This document shows, in pieces, positions 24,908-25,233 of a DNA stretch of 25,233 bases. The notes below the pieces were generated by a model. The model worked only from the letters and a program-made list of their open reading frames with translations, made no database searches and was not told the origin of the DNA. The stretch is from Nitrospira sp. UBA2083 (GTDB lineage Bacteria; Nitrospirota; Nitrospiria; Nitrospirales; Nitrospiraceae). The DNA lies in contig DCZN01000056.1 in assembly GCA_002331625.1 (NCBI GenBank), positions 282 to 25,514 on the forward strand, read 5' to 3'. Numbering within the stretch: position 1 is the stretch's first letter; the number at the start of each line of letters is the position of its first letter. Made by a program: the position numbers and the translations under genes.

Positions 24908-24944
24908 GAATCCAATTAGATACACCCGAATCTTTTTAGATTCA
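24908..24944. promoter_or_regulatory. Repeated palindromic element, copy B
   Basis: GAATC (24908-24912), GATACAC (24919-24925) and the palindrome GAATCTTTTTAGATTC (24928-24943, then A) occur in the same order and nearly the same spacing as at 19234-19269. The bases between the blocks differ, so the conserved blocks look functional rather than simply duplicated. It lies about 280 bases before a possible start codon at 25226. Confidence 0.5.
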
Positions 24945-25225
24945 CCTCCCGCGGAACAGCACCATCTATCTCGGTCGATTTCATTATGGTGAGGTGAAAA
25001 ATCATTGGCAATTTGGAACCGCGATATCGGTGTTTCACCGTGGTTGCTCTAATTCGATTATTGGCATATTTCGTGCTGGCTTCGCGGCATGACATCTATT
25101 TGGATGGGCGGGTTCAAGTAATCCATGCGCTCGTATCTCGTATATTGACTTACCAGCTGATGCAAGGCACATTACCGCGCTCTGTTCAGGATTCGGGTTA
25201 GGAGACGAGCCGGCCGGGGGACTAA

Positions 25226-25233
25226 ATGAAAAT
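25226..25233 (+). CDS. Possible first codons of a gene cut by the window edge
   Basis: ATG AAA AT at the last eight bases is preceded by GGGGGAC about 5 bases upstream, which may act as a ribosome binding site. Only Met-Lys can be read. The start-like Met-Lys and the regulatory element upstream make a gene plausible, but nothing can be said of its product. Confidence 0.2.

Larger units (their letters stand above)
23897..25233. other. 1.3-kb region without a convincing gene
   Basis: No open frame here has a recognisable domain, a good ribosome binding site and plausible composition together. Short frames on both strands (for example the minus frame 24106-24570 and the plus frame 24478-24744) overlap one another and are rich in Cys, Arg and Ser, as expected for non-coding sequence. 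There is a hairpin at 24187-24214 (GGGTAAAG / CTTTACCC) with no U-run and the palindromic element at 24908-24944. The promoter of the PP2C gene must lie near 23900-24000. A decayed gene cannot be excluded. Confidence 0.45.

Overview
The window looks like chromosomal DNA from a Gram-negative, Nitrospira-like (Nitrospirota) bacterium. That is an inference from gene content: outer-membrane barrels with signal peptides, several lipoproteins, an outer-membrane monoheme cytochrome fused to a porin, plastocyanin-like copper proteins, a FecR-domain giant protein, and exported caspase and CHAT proteases with WD40 and TPR repeats. I found no rRNA, tRNA, CRISPR array or transposase gene.

Layout. (1) 1-1109, plus strand: the 3' end of a glycine-rich RRM RNA-binding protein with a strong terminator, then a 2-oxoglutarate/Fe(II) oxygenase. 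(2) 1110-4169, minus strand: a signalling block of an LPP20-like exported protein, a membrane Ser/Thr kinase and a stand-alone receiver protein. (3) 4450-6507, plus strand: an exported caspase fused to a SUMF1/FGE-fold domain, ending inside a short inverted-repeat element (6502-6640) that also supplies the stop codon of the convergent neighbour. (4) 6635-9770, minus strand: a predicted extracytoplasmic electron-transfer cluster, with a Cyc2-like cytochrome-porin between two paralogous cupredoxin-like proteins, one of them a lipoprotein. (5) 10216-17155, minus strand: a three-gene set of glycine-zipper lipoprotein, WD40-caspase and TPR-CHAT protease, all with export signals and with a palindromic operator-like site upstream. 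(6) 17360-22432: a divergent pair, a TPR/outer-membrane barrel protein (minus) and a FecR/beta-solenoid protein (plus), with a palindromic element between them. (7) 22530-23896, minus strand: a small HExxH lipoprotein and a PP2C phosphatase. (8) 23897-25233: about 1.3 kb with no convincing gene, holding a second copy of the palindromic element and perhaps the first codons of a gene at the right edge.

How the genes may work together. The kinase and the PP2C phosphatase could form a reversible Ser/Thr phosphorylation pair acting on envelope functions. Three clan CD cysteine proteases (two caspases, one CHAT) lie within about 12 kb. All carry signal peptides, so they probably act in the periplasm or at the envelope, unlike the cytosolic TPR-CHAT protease of type III-E CRISPR systems. 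The tight coupling of a caspase, a CHAT protease and a glycine-zipper lipoprotein is the best candidate here for an undescribed system: an envelope proteolytic cascade with a membrane-inserting partner. The cytochrome-porin/cupredoxin cluster is the second: it could pass electrons across the outer membrane to periplasmic copper proteins, as in the Cyc2-rusticyanin pair of acidophilic iron oxidisers. Both are hypotheses from domain content and gene order.
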